Assembly: GCF_024586455.1 (NCBI RefSeq)
Contig: NC_065920.1
Location: 74,702,215-74,766,214 of the forward strand
Length of the DNA: 64,000 nt
Source: Bactrocera neohumeralis
Lineage: Eukaryota > Arthropoda > Insecta > Diptera > Tephritidae
Reading direction: 5' to 3'
Part shown: one piece after another, positions 1-10,530 of the stretch
Layout of the letters: every line of letters starts with the position of its first letter
Position numbering within the stretch: position 1 is the first letter of the stretch
Translations under genes and position numbers: made by a program
The notes under the pieces: model-generated
What the model was told of the DNA's origin: nothing
Database searches by the model: none
What the model saw: the letters and a program-made list of their open reading frames with translations, nothing else

Positions 1-285
1 TTCTGTCGAGGTCGTCATATAGACAATGCATGGGTTTCCCAATGTGTTTCTCGTTTTCGGTTGTTGGAGGCACACCATTCTTGGCAATCTCGTCCACTAT
101 TTTGTTGTCCTCGATGTCTTTGTGACCCGGCACTCAGTAGAAGTGAAGTTGCTTACTTCTGGCAACACTTACCACTGCTGCCCTGCTTTCCAAGACACTT
201 CTGGCCGATATGCGGAATGAAGTTATTGCTTTGATTGCTGCTTCTACGTAGATGTTGACTCTGGATTTAGTCAAAGTTTCTGCCA
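1..285 (-). pseudogene. RNase H fragment of a non-LTR retrotransposon, broken
   Basis: Read on the minus strand, this stretch encodes a diverged RNase H domain of the kind fused to reverse transcriptase in R1/Jockey-type elements. The clearest part is VPGHKDIEDNKIVDEIAKNG, which fits the family pattern VPGHxxIxGNxxADExAK. It is preceded by NIYVEAAIKAITSFRISARS, which fits the strand and helix carrying the second catalytic Asp. The family usually reads VDSQAAIKA there, and here it reads VEAAIKA, so the Asp appears lost. A TGA stop sits just before VPGH, where the family has Trp. The copy runs off the left window edge, so its other end is unseen. The domain identity is fairly sure; the exact clade is not. 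Confidence 0.7.
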
Positions 286-1690
286 ATTAAAGCCATTTGG
301 CAAAGATATATTCAACCTCCGATGATTATTTAAATGCAAAATTTCATTGTTCTACCAAATTTATTATAAGTCTCAACTTCTCAAAATATTTTTAATAATA
401 TTATATTAAAATTTAATAATATCATATTTTAGTTGCCTTATATTATTTTCATAATAATAAAAATATCTTCACAGTTCGTTCTCTACTCTACTAACTATTT
501 GCTGCTTTTCGAAAGGTTGCTGGAGCTTTTGGGTCATGACGAATATCTCAGCCGGCACGCGTTACCAAAAATATACATAAATATGGTATATTTAACCATT
601 CCAATTCCAATAATGACATATAATTAAATGAAAAAGAAAGTTAACGCCTTCAAGGTGAAAGTAAAACATCCTCAGTCTACTCACCTTCCACATATTTGGC
701 TGAATATTTACATAAATCTATATATAGTATATAAATCAAGCACACACCCTTTTCGTAAGCCAAAAAGACAAAAAGAGAAGAAAATTTATAACAAAGCAAC
801 TTGCGTTCATTTGCTTTTCGTTCAATGCGCATGTTTTGTGGGCCTACCTCAACTTTTCGGCTTTCAAAGATCGCCAAATCGACTATTTTCGGTTGAACTC
901 ATTTACTTAGCGCTGGAAATAAATATGTACATAAGTATGTAAGATGGTTGAGTAAAAATCTGTAACTAAAGCAATAAATCATGTGATGAGTTTGGGGAAA
1001 TTTCAGTCAAGCCATTTGTGTAGCTAATCCCCATTTACGTTATGTGTTTATGTATGTATTTGTATACTTGTATTCAATATGTATATATTAACATATATTT
1101 AATGATTTTATAGTCATTTAGTTAGTATGTTGTATGTTTATTCTCAGTAGTATTAAAGAAATATAGATTGTATTTTAGGAGATATTGAAATCTTTTTTCT
1201 AAACTAAACTAAAAAGGAACGAAATGTTTTGTACATACTATTACATAGGTATATTGGACTTAGTATTCCGTATTTCGCATTTTCAAATAGTCAATCGTAG
1301 TTCGTAGTCGTAGCATAGACCACTGCCCTGACATAGATAAAAAAGAAGTTTAAGCAACACAAATCTATTATTCTAGTTCTAAGTTGCCACTCAAAGGCAT
1401 TTTCATATTCTGAAAGTGTTTTTATGCTCTAATTGACAATTTGACCACACAATTTCATGATATAATTTGAACATCGAGTCGGTTTTCACATGCTGTTTTT
1501 TTTTTTTTGACTTAGGTGACCATTTGCCAAAACCATTTGGCATTTCGACGATTGACAACGATCAAAAATTGGAAAAATTTACTCATCCCGCACACTATTC
1601 ATTGTGACATTAGTTCTATCCATAGTTTTAGAAAACAGTTAACAGTTTTGCTTCTATGCATGTCACATTGCAAAGTCTTCAAGCCTTTGC
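286..1690. other. gene-free AT-rich stretch
   Basis: No coding sequence or known repeat recognised. It contains runs of A/T, a poly-T tract near 1498-1509, and on the minus strand a donor-like AAG|GTGAGT at about 679-687 with no matching acceptor that I can see. Open frames here are short and without domains. Confidence 0.5.
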
Positions 1691-1759
1691 CCATCCCTGT
1701 ACGACTCGCACATTTGAGACCCTAGGATGTGATCCGTTTTAGTATTCTTTGTTGTTTTT

Positions 1760-2225
1760 TTTGTTTGCAATCTTTCAGCTTGTGATCGGGTTTCCAAAAT
1801 TATAAGGGCACATAGACCTAAGGTCGCGGTGCAATACTCGTATATTTACTTTATCCCACATCGTATGCATAGTCCTTCCCTTTCCTGTTAAGCCCTTTGC
1901 ATTCCCATTGCGAATGGTCGAAGTTCAAACATCTGTAGCATTTTTTAACCTTCTTTAATGAGCCTCATTCTGCATCTCATCCTTCCTACTTTTATGTGGC
2001 CTGCCTTTAGTACTCTGTTTGCGCTTCGGGCTGTTAACGTCGCATATGCGAGTATGATCTTCAATGTTGTTTCCTTGCCTGTTTCGTTTAGCAACAGTCT
2101 TTCGGAGGTTGTTACTTCTGCTGTGGTAATTAAGGTGTCGAAATCTTGGATCTCTATAGCTTTCTGCTTTAGCTTTCTTATAGAAGCTTTATAACATAAA
2201 TTGTTCCTAAGCACATTATGGTGCT
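1760..2225 (-). pseudogene. gag-like ORF1 fragment with CCHC zinc knuckles, non-LTR element
   Basis: On the minus strand a gag-like nucleic-acid-binding protein can be read. About 2214-1960 encodes a segment containing ANRVLKAGHIKVGRMRCRMR, the stretch that normally leads into the zinc knuckles of Jockey/R1-type ORF1 proteins. After a frame change, 1940-1899 encodes CYRCLNFDHSQWEC, a full CX2CX4HX4C knuckle. A second knuckle is only half visible, as KPDHKLKDC at about 1796-1767. It is separated from the first by roughly 60 extra bases with stops. The protein would bind element RNA; this copy cannot make it. The gag identity is well supported, the exact clade is not. Confidence 0.7.
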
Positions 2226-2227
2226 AT

Positions 2228-2338
2228 GGTTTTTGTTTTTCACCTTTCTTCAGTTCGAGTAGCTGGACGCCTGATTTTGGTGCCCGGGTTTCTGTTTTTC
2301 TCCTTTCTTTAGTTCGAGTAGCTGGGCACCTAATTTTG
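2228..2338. repeat. two tandem copies of a ~59-base unit in the gag relic
   Basis: The core agttcgagtagctgg recurs at 2252 and 2311, and matching flanks give two imperfect 59-base copies. On the minus strand both copies read ELKKGEK-like peptide, so this is a duplicated piece of the upstream gag coding region rather than a simple repeat. Confidence 0.65.
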
Positions 2339-2379
2339 TTTTATGTATTGTACTGACTTTCATCTTTTCTTAGTCCGTC

Positions 2380-2700
2380 ATGACGAATGTTTCAAATCAC
2401 CTCGGCATACCTTGTCAGGATTTAAATCAACTGAACCTGTACCGCCAACCTAATAACGACGTGGCATCAAACGTAATTGAAGACCTGCCATAGTTATAAC
2501 GGTACGGAGGGAACTGAGATATTACCCTGAAAACCATTTCTGCGAAATATACACTTGCATTCAAAGTTTCAAAATCGTTTGTTAAAATCGTGGTCCTATT
2601 TTGTTGCTGGATTCCAGAATTTGTGCTGTGCTCTTGGTCAGTTGGCTGCTCATTGGGATTTCGGTAACCCACGAACTTAGGTCCGCAACAGTTCGTAAAA
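2380..2700 (-). other. unrecognised open stretch, possibly N-terminal gag
   Basis: Minus-strand frame 2672-2427 is open for 81 codons but has no ATG at its start. It contains HSTNSGIQQQNRTTILTNDF and no motif I recognise. It lies just upstream (minus sense) of the gag relic, so it may be the N-terminal part of the same element. That is a guess from position only. Confidence 0.25.
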
Positions 2701-3835
2701 CTTTAGCATTTGGTAGCTTGCATTCATCTATGTATTTCAGTAATAATAGTATTTTTTGGTTTTTAGATTTGAGTTAATTTTAAGCTGAAAAGTTTTCCTC
2801 ATAGGCTATACGGAGATACTCTTGGACATCGGGTCGATGGGAATTTAACCCCTATTAGTAATTTTAAACTTTATTGAGGTGTAAGTCCACATATGGTAAT
2901 TCGTCAGAGTATATTGAACAGAAATGTCAAAAGCATGTGTTTATTTTGACAGCTAGTTTTTTGGTGAATTCTATACTCCCAAGATCACACCCTATATTAA
3001 AGGTATTAACTAAGCTATTATAAATTAATGAATAATAGGAATAATAATTGGTGAATTTAATTACAATTTTCATGGAAATTTTGGTAATAATTTAATTTAA
3101 TTCCCGTTATTTTTATTAATTTTTTTTTTCAATTGAAAAACTACGCAAATATTGCTCAACAGTGCAATAACTTTATTTGACAACTATTGCGATCGACGGC
3201 CATCGACCGCCATCGATTTCTTTAATCTCCATTTCTGTCTAATAATTACAATGGCGCGGCACGTTTATCTACACGCTTCCATTTGCCATTTGATGTTCAT
3301 GCTCATGTTTGCACATGTTTTTAAACATTTTTTGCTAACATGCAATTAATTTTGTTTGCTGTCAGCAGAAATAAGGCAACACAAAAAGCAACAACAATAT
3401 AAAAATGTCCACAAAAAAAAATAAAAATATCCATCAAATACAAATATCAAATATCTAGGCAGTGTATTTATAACTACAGTCAATATACAACAACAGAAGC
3501 AATGTGTACTTTTGTTGCCAGCTACAAGCAAACGGCACTTTGTTGGCATGGAGGAGTAAAAGAGGCCTGTCCGCGTGCAGAATTAATATGTTCATGTCAC
3601 GAAAAAAATTAGTGAACACATGACTACTTGACACTCGCATGGGTGGACAAGCACGCACATAAGCAGCCATACATACAGAAAGCTGCAAGAACACTGAAAT
3701 ATTTTGTTTTCTAAAGCAACCATAGTAAGCAATTGATGATTTTCCAAAGGTTTTTCTGATATTTGGCATAAATTATTTTTGGTGCAAATTTTTTTTTCAA
3801 AAATTGTTTAAATATGTATTAAAAAATGGGTTAAA
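2701..3835. other. gene-free stretch; richer island at 3150-3770
   Basis: AT-rich DNA up to 3120, then a more complex island with CAA-type and CA-type short repeats. No gene recognised. Such islands of unique sequence recur through the window. Confidence 0.4.
3455..3769 (-). other. 104-codon open frame, no recognised domain
   Basis: This frame has an ATG start with A at -3 and is uninterrupted for 104 codons. The product is rich in Leu/Cys with no domain, signal or motif I can name. It probably arises by chance in low-stop composition; I list it only because it is one of the longest ATG frames outside repeats. Confidence 0.08.
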
Positions 3836-5560
3836 ATTTTTTAAAAATACATTTTGAAAGCAAAAATAAAAAATTGTAGAAAATAACTGGGAAAAATTAA
3901 TTTTGACAGTGAAAAATTTTTAAATGCGAAATTAATGAGCTTGACAAAACAAAAAATTAGAAATATTTGAACATACTATAAATACTTAAAAACTTGAGTT
4001 CGAAAAATTTTAAACATTTGAAAACAAAAAAAATTCGGAAAAATTGAAATATTTTAAACTATTTAAATAAAAATATTTCATAAATTGTTAAAATATTTAA
4101 AAAAAAAATTATGCTTGATGCTGATGCTTTAAAGTTTTGGCTTATTATGGAAATGAGAAATTTCAAAAATTAATTTCCATAAAAAAATCTAAAAGTATTG
4201 TATTTCAAATGTTTAGTTTTTAGTTGAAAATGAATCAGGAATCAGCAATGCTTTTTTATTTAGTAAAACATTTAAAAACAAGTAAGAAAGAGCAAAGTTC
4301 GGGTATAATCCACCATTTAATAATCTGGCGACTTGTAACTAAAGCCAGGAAAGTACCTTCAGGTACATAAAACCGGTTAGTTATATTTAGCCTAAGGCGA
4401 GTCTTCACTCGATGTACACTGTTATAAATAAAATACGGTATAAAGTCACCCGGAAGTTCGAAAAAACAGTTCTTGATATTAAGTACATGGAGGCTAAGGG
4501 AAAGGTTTAACCCTTTGCGACCGTATTAACTTTATATATGAGTGTCATGCTGGTCGGAATTAATTTTGTTTCCAAGATTGTGAAGGAAAAATAAAATTGA
4601 TTAATTCTTCTATTCAAACCATTTGTAGTACACAAATATATTAAATATTAAATGTTTAGGAAATAAAAAAAGTAGTAATTTTTTCAAACTTTTTTAAAAT
4701 GTTTTATTTTAGTATTGAAACTAATATTTTTTCAAGTTTTCAACAACTTTTTAATTATTTTTTTGTAATATTGAAATTATAAAGTTTAATATTTCGATAA
4801 CCAAATCTGCCCAGCTTTTTCTTGTCTCACCAAAAAGTTTCTCTCTGTGAAAATAAAATTTTTCAAAATTAACAAGAAAAGTTTTGGCAAAAGGGAAATA
4901 ATAATTATGAAAAATATTTTAATTAAACAGTTTCTAAATGGTATGCAGCAATTTTTTTTTTTGAAATATTTTCTAATGTTTTTTAATAAAATTTTGAATT
5001 AGAGAATTACCGATATTTTATTTTGCAAAAGTTAAATGAAGTTTTAGCCAAAATTGTTAAATGTATAGGAAATTAAAATAAAAATAATTATTAAATTATT
5101 CAAACTTGTACAAAATATTTTTTAGTATTGAAATAAATTTTTTTGTTAAGTTTTGACTAAAACTTTTAAATTTTTGTAGTGTTGAAGTTAAAATTTTTGG
5201 CAAAATTTAACCATTTTTAGTATTAAAAATTATATAATCCTTCGTATTGAAATTAAATATTGTTCAAGTTTCAACCAAAGTTTTACTATTTTTGTAGTAA
5301 TGAATTTCAAAAATTTTTTAATATTAAAGTTTTGTTTTTTTTACTGTTATACCAAAATATTTTAAGAAATTAAAAATTTGTCCATTTCGTAAATTTTTCA
5401 GATAATCGCTTTTGTCTGCAAAACAAGTTTCAAAAAAAGTTGGTTCCAAACTTAAATTCGTAAAATTTCTGCCCTAGAAATTCTAATTTCCTTTGCGAGA
5501 AAAAAAATTTCGGAAATAAAAATTGCTTTCCAAAAAATAGGGTCTTCGAAAACGCTGTTT
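3836..5560. repeat. AT-rich low-complexity DNA with degenerate ~55-base periodic units
   Basis: Very AT-rich. Variants of gtattgaaat recur near 4712, 4768, 5124, 5180, 5219, 5245 and 5297, with Thr/Lys-rich nonsense in every frame. This looks like an old, decayed tandem array rather than a gene. Confidence 0.5.
4279..4520 (+). repeat. relic of a dispersed repeat (aagtaagaaag...gttcgggtataat type)
   Basis: The segment beginning aagtaagaaagagc, followed by aagttcgggtataat, resembles the start of a dispersed repeat I associate with tephritid intergenic DNA. No terminal repeat or coding part is visible. Identification is from recall. Confidence 0.35.
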
Positions 5561-6160
5561 AAAGTATCGACAGTCTTCTACAAGGAAAAATCCATCTTGC
5601 AAAGCAAATTCTTAACAAAAAGTAACTCTAAAGTCGAAGTTGAAAAATCCAGGCATATCATGCGTACATATTATATATTAGAATATAAATATACATAACT
5701 CCCTTCCAAATTAGAAATAACGGTTTTAATGGTCACCAACATTGGGTTCGGGACTTCCTTTAGAGTTATACTTGGAATTCTAAGCAGTAAATACTATATC
5801 TATAGTTGTTAGTGTCAAACAGAGGTAACGTTTCGTAGTCTCCTCCGGTATTTTAAATTAATGTTTTCTATAATAGAACCCACCAAGGTTCACCAAATTT
5901 ATTACTAATATTAAAAGATGGTTTTAAGAAGTAGTACATAACCTCAAAAGTGGCGTTCTACCTGCTAGATCTCTCTTTATGCAGAATTTCCTTAGTTTTT
6001 TGTATTTAATTTCGATCGAGTTTCGAACTCAAGCTTACCGGAATAATACTCACTCACACGACACACACTATTTCACCAAAAGTGCTTTTGCTCTAATTTG
6101 ACGTTAATGTCTCCTCAATTAGAAATAATAGGAGAAAATACTTTTATGCATACATTCATA
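5561..6160. other. gene-free stretch
   Basis: No coding region, repeat array or recognisable transposon part seen. Moderately AT-rich unique DNA running up to the promoter candidate. Confidence 0.4.
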
Positions 6161-6162
6161 CA

Positions 6163-6196
6163 TATATATCATGTACATGGTCGGTGTCAGTCAGTC
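6163..6196 (+). promoter_or_regulatory. candidate TATA/initiator core promoter
   Basis: TATATAT at 6163-6169 lies with its first T exactly 30 bases upstream of the A (6193) in TCAGTC, a match to the arthropod initiator. TATA spacing of about -30 is what fly promoters use. There is no good downstream promoter element. Both motifs are short and AT-rich DNA makes TATA common, so chance is possible; the spacing and the downstream donor raise the odds. Confidence 0.3.
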
Positions 6197-7503
6197 TCGC
6201 ATTGAGCACCATAAAAATGACAGACAGCCTTCGTTGAAAGTTGACCAGCGTAAAAATCGAGCCAACGCGCGTTTTCAGTAATTACTTTTGCGCTGGGTGT
6301 ATATGCGGGTGTGTGCATATCCCTGAATGTGTGTGTAGATAGTATATACGTACAGTTATGTGCAGTACATTTGGTGCCTCTAATTTATTTATGTTCTGAA
6401 TGTGCCAATTGTTTTGCGTATTTTTTTGCCTTTTTTGTAGTTTTTGTAATTTCAGTTTTTAGTTTGTAGTTTTTGTTTTTATTTTTGTAATATTTGCTTT
6501 TATTTTTGTAATTTTGTTTTATTTTTTTTTTGTTTTTTTTTTTTTGTAAATTTCGCTTTGTACTCGGCGAGTTGAAACAGTTCAGTGAACAGCTGTACGG
6601 CACTACGTGTACTTTGTGGTCAAATAACCGACCGACTGGCTGACTGACCGCTCGCGCGCTAGTCTACTTGTTGCTAAGGGGCAAAGCAGCGCAATGTTTC
6701 TCGTTCCACCAACACAACAAAATCGCGTGCAGTTATCCCCTTTTGTGTTTGAGTTTTTATTTTTACGCTTTTTTATTGTTATTGTTGCCTTACTTGCGAT
6801 TGCTTTGTTCTCATTTTTATGGTTAACTAATTTCGTGTTGGCAATTTGGCTGTCCATTATTAATAGGTTTATAATTAATTTTAAAAATTTATGCAAAACT
6901 CAACGCAAAATTTCTAAATGTTTGTTGTTTTTATTCTCTTTGCAGAAAAAATGTGTGAACATCGTCTCTCTCTTGTGATAATTTGCAAGTCTGCTGTTGA
7001 TATTCTGTGAGATCCCCACTAACTGTCGCTTTTCGGATGTGTGTGTGTATGCATTTTCCAACAGTTTAAAGTGGAAAAAACAACAAATTTTCAATAAAAA
7101 TATTTGAATAATTGATATGAGCAATATTAGTAAAGAAAATTGAAACTAATTAATTGAGAAAACAATGAAATGAGCAGTTTGCACGCGGAAAAAAATCGAA
7201 AAAGTGTTTGTAAAAATGAAAATAAATGTTAGAGATTGTTCAAATGTATGAATATTACTAAAATTGTATCTGTAAATGCAACGGCTGAAACCTACTTTGA
7301 AAAAATAAAAAATAAAAATTGTGTACAGAACTTTACTGTGCCAAAAAAGGCATATAAAACATATAAAAAATAATTAGTGAAAAAAACTAAAACTAATTAT
7401 TTTGAGTGGTGTTTTCAAAAAAAAAATTCTGCGACAAAAATAATAATGTTTAGAAGGCGTATTCGTGTATCAGCTGCATTTCTATTGCAGGAAAATTTAT
7501 AAG
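6193..7503 (+). other. candidate long non-coding first exon (5' leader)
   Basis: Between the candidate start at 6193 and a consensus donor at 7504 lies about 1.3 kb of unique DNA. From 7060 it turns A-rich with repeated gtgaaaa/aaaact strings, a texture typical of long leaders of fly developmental genes. It holds many short upstream ATGs and no long open frame. The gene it would belong to is not visible. An alternative is that this is ordinary intergenic DNA. Confidence 0.22.
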
Positions 7504-7509
7504 GTGAGT
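7474..7509 (+). other. splice donor and possible 13-base microexon
   Basis: A pyrimidine-leaning tract ends in tctattgcag (7481-7490). Then come 13 bases, and then AAG|GTGAGT with the junction at 7503/7504. The donor matches consensus well. The upstream acceptor could define a 13-base microexon, or the donor may simply end the leader exon described above. Confidence 0.3.
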
Positions 7510-7566
7510 ACAATTTATTAAATTCTTTCTTTAAATATAAAAGGAGCCTCATTGGTCGGTGTCCGA

Positions 7567-7912
7567 GAGGACACTCTTGAAACTTACTGAGGGCGAGTAG
7601 TTCTCGTCCTCGTAATATTTACTCTGGGCTTCTTCTTCTTCCTGGTATCTAACCAGGGTTTGCCGATTAGGTATTTCAGCCTTAATTTGGCTACTGCCGA
7701 ACAATTCAGAGGGAACTGTTGAGATTGTGCTATCTCGCACTTTTCCAGGCAGCCCGCTTGGCAGTGTTCAATTATAACTCCCATAACCATCGAAAGGTGA
7801 ACCTTACTGAAGGCTTAGAGCTCTCTAGACCGCTTACGATTTACTTTCGGACAGAAGGACTTTCCTGGTATCTAACTAGGGTTTACCGAGCTTACTTGAG
7901 GTCCAGCCATTA
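7567..7912 (-). repeat. diverged two-copy repeat with coding-like similarity
   Basis: Two copies about 220 bases apart share cctggtatctaac at 7641 and 7864, and share matching upstream segments. Translated on the minus strand, both contain TLVRYQE followed downstream by PSVSF/PSVRF, so similarity is kept at the peptide level. I do not recognise the parent protein. It could be a duplicated piece of a transposon gene. Confidence 0.4.
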
Positions 7913-8535
7913 AGTGTGAACCACAAAAGCCAGTGTAGATTTTATCCGTTCTCATTATGCAGCTAATGAATCTCAAGTAATTGCTCTAGCAAGCTCATCC
8001 ATCTTGAAATTCCGGTGTTGCCAAGCACCTAAATCAATCTAATCATGAAAGAACTCAAAGCCAGAGATAAGGAGCAGATGAGTTTTTTCAATGCTCTCGA
8101 GAATACGGTCCTCGAGCAATTGAAGTTAGAAAGTTTTCTCCGAAGTCGAATTTAGAAAAAAGCTTAGTTTTCGTCAAAATTAAAGTAGCCAGGATTCTAA
8201 AAAATCTTTAGAAGAGTTATAAATTTATTTAAATAACAGTGATTACTCGCCGGATTTCTTGAGATGTGCTTTAGATGAGCAAGAAAGATTGTTTAGCATA
8301 TAATAGTTGCACGAGCGAAAACTATTGTAGTTAAATTAGCTGTTTTCAATGAGTATAATGTTATTTTAATATGCCGGGATGTATAGTTGGGTAGTAGTAT
8401 AGATAATTTGGTTAACCTAGACTCAAGATAAGAGTTTTTAGTTAGTTTTTGGTACATCAAATAACGAATCGATAATTTTATATCCAGAAATTTGATTAAA
8501 CCCTATAATATAACCGAAAATAATCTATTTTTAAT
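7913..8535. other. gene-free stretch
   Basis: No gene, transposon part or repeat array recognised. Confidence 0.4.
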
Positions 8536-8539
8536 ATAC

Positions 8540-9095
8540 AAATTCACTGTTTTGTATCGAAACTCCCCACTTTATGTCGAAATTCACCATTTGTTATCGA
8601 ATTTCACCACTTTAAAAAATAAAATAATACTTCAAAGAATCTCTTTCATATCAATCCTTCATTTCATATCGAAATTCACATCGATATGTACTACATTTTA
8701 AAAAATAAAATAATACCTCATATAATTTCTTTTATATTAAAATCCACCATTTCATCATGAAATTCACCACTTCATATCAAAATTCACCACTTTTAAAAAA
8801 TACTACCTCAAATAATCTGTTTTATATCAAAATCCATCATTTCGTTTCGAAATTCACCACCTAATACCGAAATTGACCACTTCATAACGAAATTCACCAC
8901 TTCACATCGAAGTTGATTACTTCATATTGAATTTCAACTCTTTGAAAAATAAAATAATTCCTCAAAAGCTGTTTTCCAAAATTGAAATCCACCAGTACGT
9001 ATCGAGATTTACCACTTTATAGTGAAATTTATTACTTCCTATTGTATTTCACCACGTTATATTAAAATTCACCTCTAATAGGATTTCTCACTTTG
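8540..9095 (+). repeat. nested minisatellite: 20-base units in higher-order blocks
   Basis: The basic unit resembles atcgaaattcaccacttcat and recurs every ~20 bases with drift. Runs of units are punctuated by a different segment, aaaaaataaaataatacctc and its variants, near 8614, 8700, 8789 and 8944. The array therefore has a higher-order period of about 85-150 bases. No coding sense is conserved. Confidence 0.75.
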
Positions 9096-10059
9096 ATATA
9101 TTACCCAACGCACATTCACACAGAAATGCAAACACATACTTTTCTCCTCGGTTAAGCGCTCCCTGGCGCCCTTTTGCCACGCGTTCGGCGTAAAATTTCT
9201 GAACTGTTCGTAATCTGCCAATTTTATGGTATTAGAAAATCAATTAAATTCTAATTTTCAAGCATACCACAATTTCAACTCGCTAATAATAACAAATAAC
9301 AACAAAAACAAAAGCCAAGTCGAAACAACAATAAATGCAGCGAATACAATTCATTATAAATTAAGAGCTATCAAGTATATTAAAAACAAATAAATGCTCG
9401 CCATATTAGTATGTTTATGTCGACAAACGATGCTAATGCGAAAAATTTTAAGCAGCTGAAATTAGCGAGAATACATTGGCGATAACAATTTCAAAAACAC
9501 AAAATTTATTATTAATCATTTGCATATTTCCGTTTATGGCCGCTTCTGTTGTACAAATACATACTTATATGTATACGTGTATACGCTGTGTTTGCTTGTA
9601 ATATTGTTTGTCACTGCATTTTATACTTTTTCGTTCGCCAAAATATCTAGTAGTCTATTTAATGAAATTGGTAAAATAAATAAATAAATCGTTAAACTGA
9701 TTTTAGTTGCATAATTGAATACCGTAAACAATATAGTAAGTAGCGATTTGAAATGAAATCAGCAAAGACAATAAACGATAAATAATATTTAATTTATTTA
9801 TTCATAAGTTTAGTGAGATTTCCGCATAATATTCAATTTAATGATACAGTGAATGAGGAAAGTGATGGAATAGAAAATTGGAAAATATGTATATAATGTA
9901 TATTATATACATTTATACTATGCTTATATAGAGTTTTCTTATGGAGCTATAGATGTGCCGAGAGCACATCAGTAAGATGCCTCTAAAGTTGAATCCATGT
10001 TTTTTTATGGCTAGACCTGACCCTCACAAGACACTTTTCACTGCTGTGAGACAACTTAT
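9096..10059. other. gene-free stretch; unique island at 9100-9700
   Basis: Contains CAA/AAC-rich short repeats and unique DNA such as the GC-richer segment near 9150-9190. No gene recognised. Confidence 0.4.
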
Positions 10060-10530
10060 TCATGAGATATAATTTTCTTTCGGTAAGTTTGTATGGCAGC
10101 TGTACGTTATAGTGTTTCGATCTGAACAATTTTTACAGGGATTAGGCCGTTGCCTTTAGCAGCTAACGGCGCTAAATATCAGGAAAATATCTTGTCAAGA
10201 AAAAAAGATTTCTTTATAATAACTAGATTTTGGCCATTCGGTTTGTATGGTAGGTCGATGGTATAGTGATCCGATCTAGCTGATCTGACGCTATATGCCA
10301 TAGAGGGCCGACAAATGAGAAGTTTCTTAGGCAGAAAAGGATATAGGCAAAATTTCAAATCGATATCTCAAAACCTGAGGAACTAGTACGTGTATATAGA
10401 GACAGATCAGTTACGATCATGATCTTTTGTATGGTATCTACTTCATATATTCTTCGAAGAGTCTGACATTTCCTTCTGGGTATTATAAAATTCGTGGCTT
10501 ACTCAATATTCACTCTTCAGAGTATAAAAA
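10060..10530 (-). repeat. Helitron/DINE-1-like dispersed repeat, reverse orientation
   Basis: Two copies of the unit marked by gtttgtatgg lie 155 bases apart (near 10090 and 10245). They are followed by the complement of the family's conserved head: a segment like gccgacaaatgagaagtttctt and one like caaaatttcaaatcgatatc, near 10305-10370. The family recurs seven more times in the window. Assignment to DINE-1/Helitron-like elements is inferred from the GTCY-rich head and tandem-unit tail. Confidence 0.6.

Noticed and set aside
8540..9095. CRISPR-like alternation of repeats and spacers
   Set aside because: Repeats are diverged, spacers are related to each other, and the host is an animal genome.
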